Origin: Verrucomicrobiota bacterium
GTDB taxonomy: Bacteria; Verrucomicrobiota; Verrucomicrobiia; Limisphaerales; UBA9464
Reading direction: 5' to 3'
Assembly: GCA_947471985.1 (NCBI GenBank)
Contig: CANIZL010000020.1
Coordinates: forward strand, 1-64,000
DNA: 64,000 nt
Of this stretch, positions 34,943 through 44,014 are shown piece by piece. The notes under the pieces are model-generated. The model saw only the letters and a list, made by a program, of their open reading frames with translations. It searched no databases and was not told the origin of the DNA. The stretch's first letter is position 1. The number at the start of each line of letters is the position of its first letter. Made by a program: the position numbers and the translations under genes.

Positions 34943-35048
34943 ACCTCATATTCAGAGGGTGATTTATCCGGTCCTTAACCCCGGCTATAGCGCTTAGGAT
35001 CAAGGTTATATCCGCGCGCCTCCCGGCTCCCCGCTGGACGTATAGCGG

Positions 35049-36269
35049 TTACGGCTTCCAGACGATCCGCGCCAGAGCGTCGTTCGTCGACCCCTTGGTT
35101 GCCCCGCCGTGGGTCAGGAAATAAATCGCACCGTCCGTCCCCAGCTGCAGCGCCACCGGGCCGGCGGTGAGACCTTGCAGGAAGGCTTCGGACTCGCCGG
35201 CCTGGCCCGACTTCCGATCGACGGCCGCCGAGCGGATCGACTTGCGGCTGAAATCCGCATAGAAAAGTGACCCCTGATATTTGGCCGGGAAGGCACCGCT
35301 CGATTTCGTGGACCGATACAGCAGCGCGCCCGTGCAGGAGGCCCCGGTGTTGCGCACGTACTTGAACCACGGATCGGTGAAGCCCGCCGCGCGATTCGTC
35401 CGCGACGAGGTCATCAGGCCGTCACCGAAAACCTTCGGCCAGCCGTAATTGGCGCCGGGGAGCAACCGGTTCACTTCGTCGAAGTCATCCGCGAGATCGC
35501 CCCCGTTTTCCGCGAGCAGGACGTACCCGGTCGGGGCGTCATAGCTCAGCGCCCAAGGTTGGCGATGTCCCCGGGTGTAGACGAACCGCTGCGGACCCGA
35601 CGCCTTGGCGTACGGATTGTCGGAGGGCACGGAGCCATCGAAGCCGACCCGCAGCACCTTGCCCCGCAAATCGCCCAGCGCCTGCGCCTTGTTGTCCGGA
35701 TCGTCGCAATACTTGCGCAGATTCGCATTCTGGTTGTTCTCCCCGGTGGTCACATAAAGCACGCGTTCCTTGGGGTGAGCCAGGAGTCCGCCGCCGACGT
35801 GTTGGCCGGCCTGATCGCCTTCCCATTCAATGACGACCTTCTCGCTTTGGGGATCCATCCGGGCGTTCGCGCCGGTGCCGGTGATGGTCCAGCGGGCCAC
35901 CCGGGACACGTATTTGCCCTCGGGCGCTTTGGTGGAGTGATAGGACAGGAAAAGGTGCGGGGTCCGCGGGAAGTCCGGATGAAACGCCAGGCCGTGCAGT
36001 CCGCGATCGCCGCTTACGTCGGTCGCCACGGTGCCCACCGAGGTGGCCGTATGCGTGGCGGTGTCGACGCGCCAGACATTGCCGGCGCGGCCGGTGACCC
36101 AGGCGGCGCCATCGGGGGCGAAGGCCACATCGAGCGGATCACTGATGAGTTCGGAACCGGCGATCACTTCGACGGCAAAGCCCGTGGGCAGATGCACTTC
36201 GGCGCGGGCCGCGCAGGACAGCGAAAGAACGGCAAAAAGCAGGGCAGGGAGGCGACGACAAGGAGACAT
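35049..36269 (-). CDS. PQQ-dependent sugar dehydrogenase (glucose/sorbosone type)
   Basis: A 406-residue periplasmic beta-propeller oxidoreductase. A signal peptide (MSPCRRLPALLFAVLSLSCAARA) precedes LPTGFAVEVIAGSEL. The GSDH family is seen in GDRGLHGLAFHPDFP (about 78-92), the catalytic His region, followed by LFLSYHSTKAPEG, DQAGQHVGGGLLAHP, VLYVTTGENN, RGHRQPWALSYD (about 247), NGGDLADDFDEVN and ANYGWPKV. Such enzymes oxidise aldoses using PQQ and pass electrons to a quinone or cytochrome. The PQQ biosynthesis genes are not in the window. The start ATG at 36269 is chosen for the signal peptide. Its upstream region is the repeat-rich stretch at 36.3-37.1 kb. Confidence 0.9.
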   Translation of the reverse strand: MSPCRRLPALLFAVLSLSCAARAEVHLPTGFAVEVIAGSELISDPLDVAFAPDGAAWVTGRAGNVWRVDTATHTATSVGTVATDVSGDRGLHGLAFHPDFPRTPHLFLSYHSTKAPEGKYVSRVARWTITGTGANARMDPQSEKVVIEWEGDQAGQHVGGGLLAHPKERVLYVTTGENNQNANLRKYCDDPDNKAQALGDLRGKVLRVGFDGSVPSDNPYAKASGPQRFVYTRGHRQPWALSYDAPTGYVLLAENGGDLADDFDEVNRLLPGANYGWPKVFGDGLMTSSRTNRAAGFTDPWFKYVRNTGASCTGALLYRSTKSSGAFPAKYQGSLFYADFSRKSIRSAAVDRKSGQAGESEAFLQGLTAGPVALQLGTDGAIYFLTHGGATKGSTNDALARIVWKP

Positions 36270-37150
36270 AATGTGTGAGTGAATTGCGCGACGTTGGCGC
36301 GACGGATTCCGGCAAGCAACAGAACCGTGGCGGTGAATGCTGGGCGGCGTTGGGGGCAAAAGCCGTCTTATCCGTTTTAATCCGCCACGTGGAGGAGCGG
36401 AGGGGAAAGGACCTGTGCGCCCGCTTGAATCGGAGCGGACTCTGGAAAAAGCGGGTCTGGGGACCTGTTCCTTTTCGAGAAGACGCTCCCGCGAGCACCT
36501 GTGCGGTCGTGGAAGGCCGCAGGTCGTGGACTGCGGCCGCCCTCTGCCGCTTTTCTCCGAAAACCTGCGAGCCGGACCCACGTCCGAATACCCAGCGCTT
36601 ACGCATCATCATTCTCTGCACGCCCGGTGTTGGTTCGCGCCCCTCTCCAAAGCGGCTGAGGACAACCGCAGTCCAAGACGCTCCCGCGACTCCAAATGCG
36701 GCCGGCGAATTCCGCCAGGTCCTGGACTGCGGCAGCCCTCTGCCGCTTTTCTCAGAAAACCTGCGAGCCGGACCGACGTCCACAAACCCAGCGCTCGCGC
36801 ATCACTCTTCTCCGCATGCCGGGTGCTGATCCGCGCCCCTCTCCAAAGCGGTGGAGGACAACCGCAGTCCAAGACGCTTGCGCGAGTCCTGATGCGATGT
36901 GTGAATCCCCCGAAGTCGTGGAGTGCGCCCACCCCGGGTCTAACCGGCCAAAACCCCTTGCCCCTCGGAGCCCGCACCGCAAAATGGGGTTCATGTACCA
37001 CTTCGCGCCAAGCCACACCCCGTTCCGCGGAGTCTCGGGAAACCCAGTCCCAACCCTTAACCCTTTCGGCCGCACACCCCAGCCGGATGCGCTCGGCGGT
37101 CCTTGGTGGTGACCGGCGTGCCCGTCTGCTCACAATCTCATTCTTAAAGT
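36270..37150. other. Repeat-rich gene-free stretch
   Basis: 881 bp without a credible gene. The central part holds two tandem REPIN-like elements. The rest (36270-36500 and about 36890-37150) has no recognised signal. Open frames across it change frame between copies and read as translations of the repeats. It separates the divergent dehydrogenase and redoxin genes. Confidence 0.8.
36505..36887. repeat. Tandem pair of REPIN-like elements, 196-bp period
   Basis: Two direct copies with a period of exactly 196 bp at two separate anchors: CTGCGGC at 36531 and 36727, and GCGCCCCTCTCC at 36637 and 36833. Each copy contains a plus-oriented hairpin (36533-36550; 36729-36746, perfect GCGGCAG-CCCT-CTGCCGC) and a minus-oriented one (36652-36669; 36848-36865). 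In each, hairpin edge to hairpin edge is 137 bp. The copies differ at scattered bases, so the duplication is not recent. The same element, in the opposite orientation, occurs at 11.8-12.0 kb. Confidence 0.8.
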
Positions 37151-38293
37151 ATGAAACGTATTGGTCTTTGGGCCGTGGTCTTGTGCCTCGCCACAACCGT
37201 CCTGCGCGGCGCCGACGCCCCGGCGCATCCGACCCTGGCCTTGGGCAGTGACGCCCCGGACTTCGATCTCCCCGGCGTCGATGGGCAGAATCACACGCTC
37301 GCCGAATACGCCCGTGCGGATGTCCTCTGCGTGGTGTTCAACTGCAATCATTGTCCCACCGCCCAGGCCTACGAGGAGCGCATCAAGGCCCTCAGCCGCC
37401 GCTTTACCGCGCCCAAGGTCGCTGTGGTGGTCATCTCGCCCAACAGCAGTGCGGCCGTGCGCCTCGATGAACTGGGGTTTTCCGACGTCGGCGATACGCT
37501 CGACGAAATGAAAATCCGGGCCAAGGAACGCGGCTTCAATTTTCCCTACCTTTACGACGGCGAGAACTGCGCCGTGGCGAAGAAATACGGACCCGTGGCC
37601 ACACCCCACGCCTTTGTTTTCGATCGCGCCCGCAAACTCCGCTACGTCGGCCGCATCGACGACAACGAACGCGAGAGCCTGGTGAAATCGCACGACCTGG
37701 CGGATGCCATCGAAGCCCTGGTGGCGGGCCGCACCCCGACGGTGGCGCAGACCAAGGTGTTTGGTTGTTCCACTAAATGGGATTCCAAAGTGGAGGGCAA
37801 TACCCGGTGGCTGGAAAAGGTGCGGAAGGAGCCGGTTAAACTGGACGCCATTACGGCGGCGGGACTGAAGGAATTGGTGAGTCAACCGTCGGGCAAGGTT
37901 CGCATGATTCACCTCTGGGCCACCTGGTGTGGCCCCTGTGTTTCGGAATTCGATGAAATCGTGGAAACGAATCTCCGTTTCCGTCACCGGGACTTCGAAT
38001 TGATCACGGTGGCCGCCCAATTTCCCGACGAGCAAGCCAAGGTGGAGCGGTTTTTGCAAAAGAACCATTCTTCCGCCCGCAATCTGATTTTCGCCGACAC
38101 GGACAAGTACAAGATGATGGAGGCGTTGGACGCCAAGTGGAGCGGGGAACTTCCCTACACCCTGCTGGTGGGCGCGGACGGCAGAGTGCTGCACCGTTTT
38201 GACGGCGCCCTGGATTTCATCGAACTCCGCCGCCACATCGTCGCCGCCCTGAACGCCGTCACTCCGTGGAAGCCGGCGACCGCGCCGTTGTAA
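37151..38293 (+). CDS. Secreted redoxin with two thioredoxin-like domains
   Basis: A 380-residue protein with a signal peptide (MKRIGLWAVVLCLATTVLRGADA). The first domain (about 28-200) is an AhpC/TSA-type redoxin: LGSDAPDFDLPGVDGQNHTL, and VVFNCNHCPTA with a C-N-H-C active site near 63, then VATPHAFVFDR. The second domain (about 230-375) is a TlpA/ResA-like thioredoxin with HLWATWCGPCVSEFDEI, a true CGPC pair near 258, and LPYTLLVGADG. The two would act in periplasmic disulfide or peroxide chemistry. Single-domain forms with NCNHCP are widespread in PVC bacteria; the two-domain form is less usual. Start at the ATG 37151. Confidence 0.9.
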   Translation: MKRIGLWAVVLCLATTVLRGADAPAHPTLALGSDAPDFDLPGVDGQNHTLAEYARADVLCVVFNCNHCPTAQAYEERIKALSRRFTAPKVAVVVISPNSSAAVRLDELGFSDVGDTLDEMKIRAKERGFNFPYLYDGENCAVAKKYGPVATPHAFVFDRARKLRYVGRIDDNERESLVKSHDLADAIEALVAGRTPTVAQTKVFGCSTKWDSKVEGNTRWLEKVRKEPVKLDAITAAGLKELVSQPSGKVRMIHLWATWCGPCVSEFDEIVETNLRFRHRDFELITVAAQFPDEQAKVERFLQKNHSSARNLIFADTDKYKMMEALDAKWSGELPYTLLVGADGRVLHRFDGALDFIELRRHIVAALNAVTPWKPATAPL

Positions 38294-38398
38294 GGACACG
38301 GGTAATCGAATGGGAATCCGCCGCCTTACTTCACCGGAGAATTTTGCGCTCTGTGAGGGAGGGTTTCAGTTCGCGCTTCTCTGAATGCATCTCCCTTT

Positions 38399-39481
38399 AT
38401 GACGCTGCGGATTGGCTTTTGGCTGGCGGGAATCGGGGGACATCTCCTGATCGGTTCCTGTGCGGCGGCACCGGTTTATCATCTCCAGGGTACTTACTCT
38501 TTTCTGCGTCGTACCGAGCCCCGGGCCGGTGTGCCTTTGCAACCGGTCGCCACGCGGCCGTTTGAGGTGTTCGTCAGCAATGAGCGCTATGCCATCGATA
38601 CCTTTGATGAGTTAAATAATTTTCCGATCCACATCCGGGGTAACTCCGAGGAGACGTATGTTTTGGTTCAGTATCCCACGGAAGTCGAAGCGTCGGTGGA
38701 TTTTTCCCCGGTGCCGCGGAGCGAATCGTTTCGGGTTTTGGGTGTCCTGTGGTTCGCCCTGGCTTCGGGCAATTTCTTTGCGACCACGGTGGCGGAACAG
38801 CGGTGTGCGAACTTGAAATGGGCGCTGAGCTCGGATCCGTTCGTCCAATTCGAGGCACCCGCATCCACCTTTCAGATCGGCCGCCTTCCCGCGCTGCCGC
38901 TAAACGCGTCCATGCACTGCGGCGGTCACCTGCAGGCCGGTGGACTTTCGGGGACGTATGCCGCTCCGTTCGACAAGGGATTTGAATTCGCCACGTATGA
39001 AACTGCGGGTTCGAAAACCTCCGGTGAACTGAGTTTTCCGGCGACGTCGACGTTTCGCTTTCTCATGCCGCAGGAACCGGCGACGACCGTTCGGGATGTC
39101 GTGGCCAGTTTCGAATACAAGATATCGGTGGATCTCGTCGGGACCGATGTCCCGGAGGAGGCATTTCGCGTCGCGACGAAGCCGTCAGTTGTCGGCGTGA
39201 CGGATTATCGTTTGTACCGGTCGTTTCCGATCAATTATTGGGTCACCAACAACCAGTGGCTCCGGTCGGATCAGCTCCCGAAGTTCAGTGCGAAATACCA
39301 GCGAAAAATGGAGGAGAAGCTGGGGCTTAAGGCGGTGAACACACTGGACAAGTTGGCCCGGCTGGAACGTACGCCCCCGAATGCCGGGGGCAGGAGTTGG
39401 AAGCCGGTGGCGGTTTTGTCGGGGGTCGCGGTAACGGCCTTCGCACTCGCTTGGTGGATGCGGAGACGTCGCCGGAAATGA
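38399..39481 (+). CDS. Unrecognised secreted protein with C-terminal membrane anchor
   Basis: A 360-residue protein I do not recognise. The N-terminus (MTLRIGFWLAGIGGHLLIGSCAA) looks like a signal peptide. The C-terminus has a hydrophobic segment (VAVLSGVAVTAFALAWW) followed by MRRRRRK, so the protein is probably held in the membrane with a short basic tail inside and about 310 residues outside. The body is rich in Thr, Ser, Phe and Tyr and looks beta-stranded. No catalytic motif is visible. The preceding redoxin ends 105 bp upstream and the next gene, also unrecognised and membrane-anchored, starts 109 bp downstream on the same strand. Confidence 0.7.
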   Translation: MTLRIGFWLAGIGGHLLIGSCAAAPVYHLQGTYSFLRRTEPRAGVPLQPVATRPFEVFVSNERYAIDTFDELNNFPIHIRGNSEETYVLVQYPTEVEASVDFSPVPRSESFRVLGVLWFALASGNFFATTVAEQRCANLKWALSSDPFVQFEAPASTFQIGRLPALPLNASMHCGGHLQAGGLSGTYAAPFDKGFEFATYETAGSKTSGELSFPATSTFRFLMPQEPATTVRDVVASFEYKISVDLVGTDVPEEAFRVATKPSVVGVTDYRLYRSFPINYWVTNNQWLRSDQLPKFSAKYQRKMEEKLGLKAVNTLDKLARLERTPPNAGGRSWKPVAVLSGVAVTAFALAWWMRRRRRK

Positions 39482-39590
39482 GGTGTGGTGGAAGTGGAGA
39501 TGGCGCCCCCGCCAGGGTCGCGGAATTTCTAATATTTCGGAGGCGCTGACCAGTTTTGCGCGGTATTGCAACGAGTCCGTTACCCGACTT

Positions 39591-41018
39591 ATGCCAACCT
39601 TATTTAGCCCGCCGACCTCCTGGGCCGCTGCGGATGTTCCGAAGGCGTCCTCCCCGTGGTTCCGCCGGATTGCGCTCTTCGCGGTCTTGGTGCTGGGGTT
39701 GGCCGCCGTGGGTGTCGTGGTCTACTGGCCGGCGTCGAAGGCGACGCCCGTCACTGTCGGGAGGTCCAATGGCACCGAGATTTGGATCGATCCGCCCAGC
39801 GTGGGAAAGCAGCATGTGTTCGGCCGGGAATTGTTGCCCGCTTGGTTGCGTGCGCGGTTGCCCTTCGTCATTCAGCGATCCCGCTTCTTCAATTTCGACG
39901 TGGCCCAGACGATCAGTACCGATCGCGACGATTTGGTAATCAGTTTGCGGGGGTATAATCGGTTGCTCGGCGAGCCGGTCGATGTGCAGGATTTTGCGGT
40001 GGGAATCCGGGCGGCGAACGGCGATATCTATCCGGCCATTGGGCGGTGGGCCATGGGGGGAGTAAACGGGATGATGCGGAGCAGCGTGAGTTTCCCGGGG
40101 TGGCCCCGGGGGGAACGTACGTTCCATTTTATTTTGATGCCGTGGTCCCGTGGCAAGGGGCCGAAGGAAGCGTCGTTGGAGGTGGATATTCCCAACCCGT
40201 CGTTTCGCGAAGCTGCGGAACCCAGCTGGAGTGCGCAGCCGCTGCCGGCAAGTCTCGCCACGAATGGGGTTGAAATTCGGCTCGTCCGCCTGGAGCACTA
40301 CACCAACGGTGGGCCCGGAATTTATTGGGAAATCCCGAGCGTTCATTGGCGTCCGGTGTTTGAGTTGTGGCGGAACGGTCAGCTGGACCCCGATTGGGAG
40401 TTGGCGTCGTGGGAGGCGGTCGCGCAGAGTGGGAATCGAGGCCAGAAATTGGGGTTGCACGAGACCCCGCTTCAGATCGACGGGCAATGGTTTCGTCGGG
40501 GCGCGGCGTCCGTTTTAGCGACGGATCGGCTTTGGAGTTTCACCAACCTCAGCTTTCCGCTGCCGACGAATGGAACGGCGATGGAGATCGCAGCGGAAGG
40601 CCTGGGGTACCCGGTGGTGGTGGCTGGGCTCTTTCCGGCCGGGGACCACACCTTCGAAAATGGCCAGTATAAAGTCGGCCCGCCGGAACGGTGTGTCGGG
40701 TGTGCCGGCTGGATGAATCGACAAACGGTGTCTCGCACGGGAGTCACGAATGAGTCCACGATCAATCCGCTGAACGATGTCTTGATCCTCCGCAGCCGGG
40801 ATTTTTCGACCGACACCCGATTGATCGGGCGCCTGACCGATTCGGCGGGGCAGGTCCATGTAGGCGAAGCCAAGACGGGATGGACTCCGGGCGGGCCGGG
40901 TGAACGCCTGGTGGCGCGGGATTTTACGAACCGCATCGCGGCCGGACCGGCCCGACTTGAACTGATCGTGCAACCGGAGTTGCGGGCGCGTTTTGTGGTT
41001 CGACCGACGCTGCCGTAG
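39591..41018 (+). CDS. Unrecognised membrane-anchored extracytoplasmic protein
   Basis: A 475-residue protein with no recognised family. A membrane helix (RIALFAVLVLGLAAVGVVVYW, about residues 25-45) is followed by ~430 residues that would lie outside the cytoplasm and look mostly beta-stranded, with many Trp, Arg and Gly. A Cys pair (ERCVGCAGWMNRQ, near 368) is the most distinctive motif. Near the C-terminus, TDSAGQVHVGEAKTGWTPG suggests a beta-sandwich. The ATG at 39591 is the best start; the frame is open from 39483. The last codons and stop (40997-41017) resemble the DNA repeat that begins immediately after the gene, so the C-terminus may have been altered by the repeat. Confidence 0.65.
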   Translation: MPTLFSPPTSWAAADVPKASSPWFRRIALFAVLVLGLAAVGVVVYWPASKATPVTVGRSNGTEIWIDPPSVGKQHVFGRELLPAWLRARLPFVIQRSRFFNFDVAQTISTDRDDLVISLRGYNRLLGEPVDVQDFAVGIRAANGDIYPAIGRWAMGGVNGMMRSSVSFPGWPRGERTFHFILMPWSRGKGPKEASLEVDIPNPSFREAAEPSWSAQPLPASLATNGVEIRLVRLEHYTNGGPGIYWEIPSVHWRPVFELWRNGQLDPDWELASWEAVAQSGNRGQKLGLHETPLQIDGQWFRRGAASVLATDRLWSFTNLSFPLPTNGTAMEIAAEGLGYPVVVAGLFPAGDHTFENGQYKVGPPERCVGCAGWMNRQTVSRTGVTNESTINPLNDVLILRSRDFSTDTRLIGRLTDSAGQVHVGEAKTGWTPGGPGERLVARDFTNRIAAGPARLELIVQPELRARFVVRPTLP

Positions 41019-41497
41019 TTCTTGGTTCTTGGTTCTTGGTTCGACCGCCGTTGCCGTACGCGGGGGCGTCTTTTAGGTAGGCGGGGAGCGCCGGTGTTCG
41101 AATGGAGACGCCGGAGAACATCGTTGGGTAGTCCTACGCCTTATCGCTCCCCGTTGGGGCGCAAACCGGCCGGGGCGGAGGACCCAGTCCGCTGGGCTGG
41201 GCTAAGAAATGCCGCACCTTTGGCGCTGGGGAATGGGATCGATAGAGACCGGAACCATTCGATCTTCTGCGGAGGCAATTGGGATTGGGCAGAGGAACGT
41301 TGCCCTTTGGCGCCGGGAATGGGATTCGTGGCGGCAAGAACGGGACGGGCTCGATATAGTATTCGGTCCAAGGGGCCATCGTGCGTGGGGCGTTTCTCTG
41401 GGGGGTGGTGGCTCGCGGGACCCCGGCAGCGACGAAAATGGGGCAAAAATCGATTGTCGATCTCGGGGTGTTATGAAATTCTAACGGCGTTGGCGCC
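41019..41497. repeat. Repeat block left of the ankyrin gene
   Basis: 479 bp without a credible gene, built from repeats. The heptamer TTCTTGG is present three times (41019-41039), then GGTTCGACCGCCGTTGCCGT (41038-41057). A block from TTATCGCTCCCCGTTGGGGC to GGAATGGGATCGATAG (41141-41244) recurs at 44190-44293. A degenerate copy of TGCCGCACCTTTGGCG plus GGGAATGGGAT lies 91 bp further on (41301-41333). No coding signal was recognised. Confidence 0.75.
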
Positions 41498-44014
41498 ATG
41501 GACCCATTCCGAACTTACATTTTTTCGTCGTTCCCCGCCCTTTTGCGGCTGTGCCGATATTTTGGGATGGGGTTGATCGTTGCCGTTCTTGGGGGACCGC
41601 TCCTGCTGCTGCGATCGGCGGAGATCCTACCGGTGACACCCGAGGAAGCGGGGCGCTGGCGGAGTGCGCCGGAATGGCAGCAATTGGAGAGTGCTTTTGA
41701 ACGGGGCAATGAGGCGGAGATCCTCAAACTATTTCGCGCTCAACCACGGCTCGCGCTGTGCTTTGAAATTCCGTTCAAGTCGATTATAGGCTGGGCCGCG
41801 GCGAACAACGCCACCAATCTTCTGGCCCAGGCGCTGCGCGGAGGCTGGGGCAGCGGTGCTTCCACGCCGGAAAGGTTTCGTGAACCGCCGCTGGGTGATG
41901 CGGCGGAGGCGGGGTGGCCTGATTCGATCCGGATGTTGCTCGCGTCCGGGGCCGACCCGGAGCCGGCCAACTCTTTTGGCGGTACTCCATTGCAGCGCCT
42001 GCTGAGCAATTGGAACCTCGCGGGCCAGCAAGTCGCGCCCAAACTCCAGAAGCAGGAATCACTTCGTCTTCTATTGCACGCTGGTGCCAACGTCTTTGCC
42101 CTACATCTGCCCGGAATAGCCGCCATAACTTTGATTCCAGGGCCGGACGATCCGTCTCCAATCGCGGAGATCCTGACCAACGCACTGCCAAGCCGCTCGG
42201 TGAACACGAACGGGAACACCTTGCTGCATGTCGCCGCTTTTACCGGTTCACCAGAGTCGGCCGTTGTGCTGGCTCAGCGGGGCATGGACATCGGGGCGAC
42301 GAATGCCCTGGGCTGGACCCCGTTGCACGCCGTGGCGGCAACGCTCGAAGCGGATCCGCAGTTCCGGTGGAACGCTGACATAGGTGAATGGAAGTCCTTG
42401 AGCAGCGGCTTCAGTCTCCCCGCCGAGGTTCGCGCGGCCACGGCGTCGCAGCTGCTGGCGCTGGGCGCGAGGCACGATGTGTTCAGTGCCGCGGGACTTG
42501 GTGATCTCCCAGCGTTGCGAGCACTAATCAAAGAGGATCCGACCCGGGTTCGGGGGCGGGATTTGCGGAATCGAACAGCTCTGCACTGGGCCGCCTTGGG
42601 TAATCAGGCCGGTACCGTGCGGGAACTGCTGGCGGCCGGGGCGGAGGTCGGCGCCGCCGACCGGCAGGGTAATACGGCGTTGCATCTGTCCCTGTTGACA
42701 GTACAGACGGATGTCCTGGCGGAATTGATCCGGGGCGGCGCGCCTTTGGATATCGCGAATCGTGATGGAGTGGTCCCGCTGGGCTTCGCGGTGGAACACG
42801 AGGAAGCCCTGATTAGGCTCCTAGCCGCGGGCGCACAAGCGAATCCTGCAAACGCCGAGGCACCCCTGATCCAGGCCGCCACCCGGGCCGCGCTCGTTGC
42901 ACAGCAGAACCCCAGCGTGCCAGTGTCCCCGCCGGGATGGCCGGCGACACCATTTTATCGGCCGCCGAAGGAGTTGGATGCGGTGCAGCGATTGCTCCGG
43001 GCGGGTGCGCGGGTTAGCGCGAAAACTGCGGACGGCGTTACATCGCTGGAAATCGCCTGTCGGCGGGGCGCCCTCAATCTAGTCGAAACACTGGTCCGCG
43101 GTGGGGCGCGGCTGACAGTCACCAATTCGCAAGGGGATCCGGTCTGGTTTGATTTGCTCCGATACCCGGCGGAGTTGGCCTACAGCGAGCCCGCCACCGC
43201 TCTGCACCAGGTGGCGACCCGCCTCCCGGCAGCGGCGCAAGGCGCCCTGCGCGGTGGCGGCCTCATGCCGGCGACACCCACGACGCAGCGGAAACCCGTG
43301 CTGCCGTTCATTCAGGAATTGGGTGCGGAACTCACCCGAACCAACGCCAATGGCCGAACGGCCCTGCATGCGCTCGTTCGCCCGGCCCGGTCCGTCGAGC
43401 CGCTGATGATCTGGCCCTTCGACGAACCGTCGGCAGGCCGGGCGCCGGGTGCAGCTGCCGATCCGGCTGCGGTCCGCATTAAATCGCTATTGACCGCCGG
43501 TCTGTCGCTCGAGGCGCGGGATCGGGACGGGTACACTCCCTGGCTGCTGGCCATGCGCGCTTTGGACTATGATCTCGCGAAACTTCTGGCGGCCGCCGGG
43601 GCCAATCCCGCGGCCACCAATGCGGCCGGACAGAATGCGCTGCACCTGATCTGTGAGCCCGATGCCAAGGTGGGATGGTCCGGGACGAACGCCCCGCCGC
43701 GCTTCATCGGGCCGCTCATCGGGAAACTGGTAAAGCAGGGAGTTGACCCGAAGGCCCGGGATCGCGAGGGCCGCACGCCCTTGCACTATGGAGTTGCCCG
43801 ATTCAATCCGCTGTTCGTCGGGGTGGAATTGGTGGATGCCGGCGCCGATCCCAATGTTCAGGACAACACGGGCCGAACACCGATGCAATGGGCCGCGGAA
43901 CTGGGGCGGCAGGATTTGGTACGCTTCTTCCAGGATCCCGTCGGGGCCCATCCGTTCAAAAGGCCTTCTAAACGGCCGTCCGGGCCCCCGCCAGCCCCCG
44001 CACCCGCGCCGTGA
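41498..44014 (+). CDS. Large exported ankyrin-repeat protein
   Basis: An 838-residue protein with an N-terminal hydrophobic segment (YFGMGLIVAVLGGPLLLL, about 21-38), so it is probably exported or anchored. Ankyrin repeats run through most of the rest, each with the TPLH/TALH and LLxxGA pattern: NTLLHVAAFTGSPESAVVLAQRG, GWTPLHAVAA, RTALHWAALGNQAGTVRELLAAGAEV, NTALHLSLL, NALHLICEP, and RTPLHYGVA. The repeats are irregular and separated by longer loops. The C-terminal ~20 residues are Pro-rich (PSKRPSGPPPAPAPAP). Ankyrin domains bind other proteins; the partner is unknown. The gene is bracketed by direct repeats, and the next gene is on the other strand. A second start (MGLIVAV) is possible at 41567. 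Confidence 0.88.
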   Translation: MDPFRTYIFSSFPALLRLCRYFGMGLIVAVLGGPLLLLRSAEILPVTPEEAGRWRSAPEWQQLESAFERGNEAEILKLFRAQPRLALCFEIPFKSIIGWAAANNATNLLAQALRGGWGSGASTPERFREPPLGDAAEAGWPDSIRMLLASGADPEPANSFGGTPLQRLLSNWNLAGQQVAPKLQKQESLRLLLHAGANVFALHLPGIAAITLIPGPDDPSPIAEILTNALPSRSVNTNGNTLLHVAAFTGSPESAVVLAQRGMDIGATNALGWTPLHAVAATLEADPQFRWNADIGEWKSLSSGFSLPAEVRAATASQLLALGARHDVFSAAGLGDLPALRALIKEDPTRVRGRDLRNRTALHWAALGNQAGTVRELLAAGAEVGAADRQGNTALHLSLLTVQTDVLAELIRGGAPLDIANRDGVVPLGFAVEHEEALIRLLAAGAQANPANAEAPLIQAATRAALVAQQNPSVPVSPPGWPATPFYRPPKELDAVQRLLRAGARVSAKTADGVTSLEIACRRGALNLVETLVRGGARLTVTNSQGDPVWFDLLRYPAELAYSEPATALHQVATRLPAAAQGALRGGGLMPATPTTQRKPVLPFIQELGAELTRTNANGRTALHALVRPARSVEPLMIWPFDEPSAGRAPGAAADPAAVRIKSLLTAGLSLEARDRDGYTPWLLAMRALDYDLAKLLAAAGANPAATNAAGQNALHLICEPDAKVGWSGTNAPPRFIGPLIGKLVKQGVDPKARDREGRTPLHYGVARFNPLFVGVELVDAGADPNVQDNTGRTPMQWAAELGRQDLVRFFQDPVGAHPFKRPSKRPSGPPPAPAPAP

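Noticed and set aside
36337-37251. Open frames in the repeat-rich stretch between the sugar dehydrogenase and redoxin genes
   Set aside because: They run over the tandem repeat and change frame between copies, and the translations are of repeat type rather than of any protein family.
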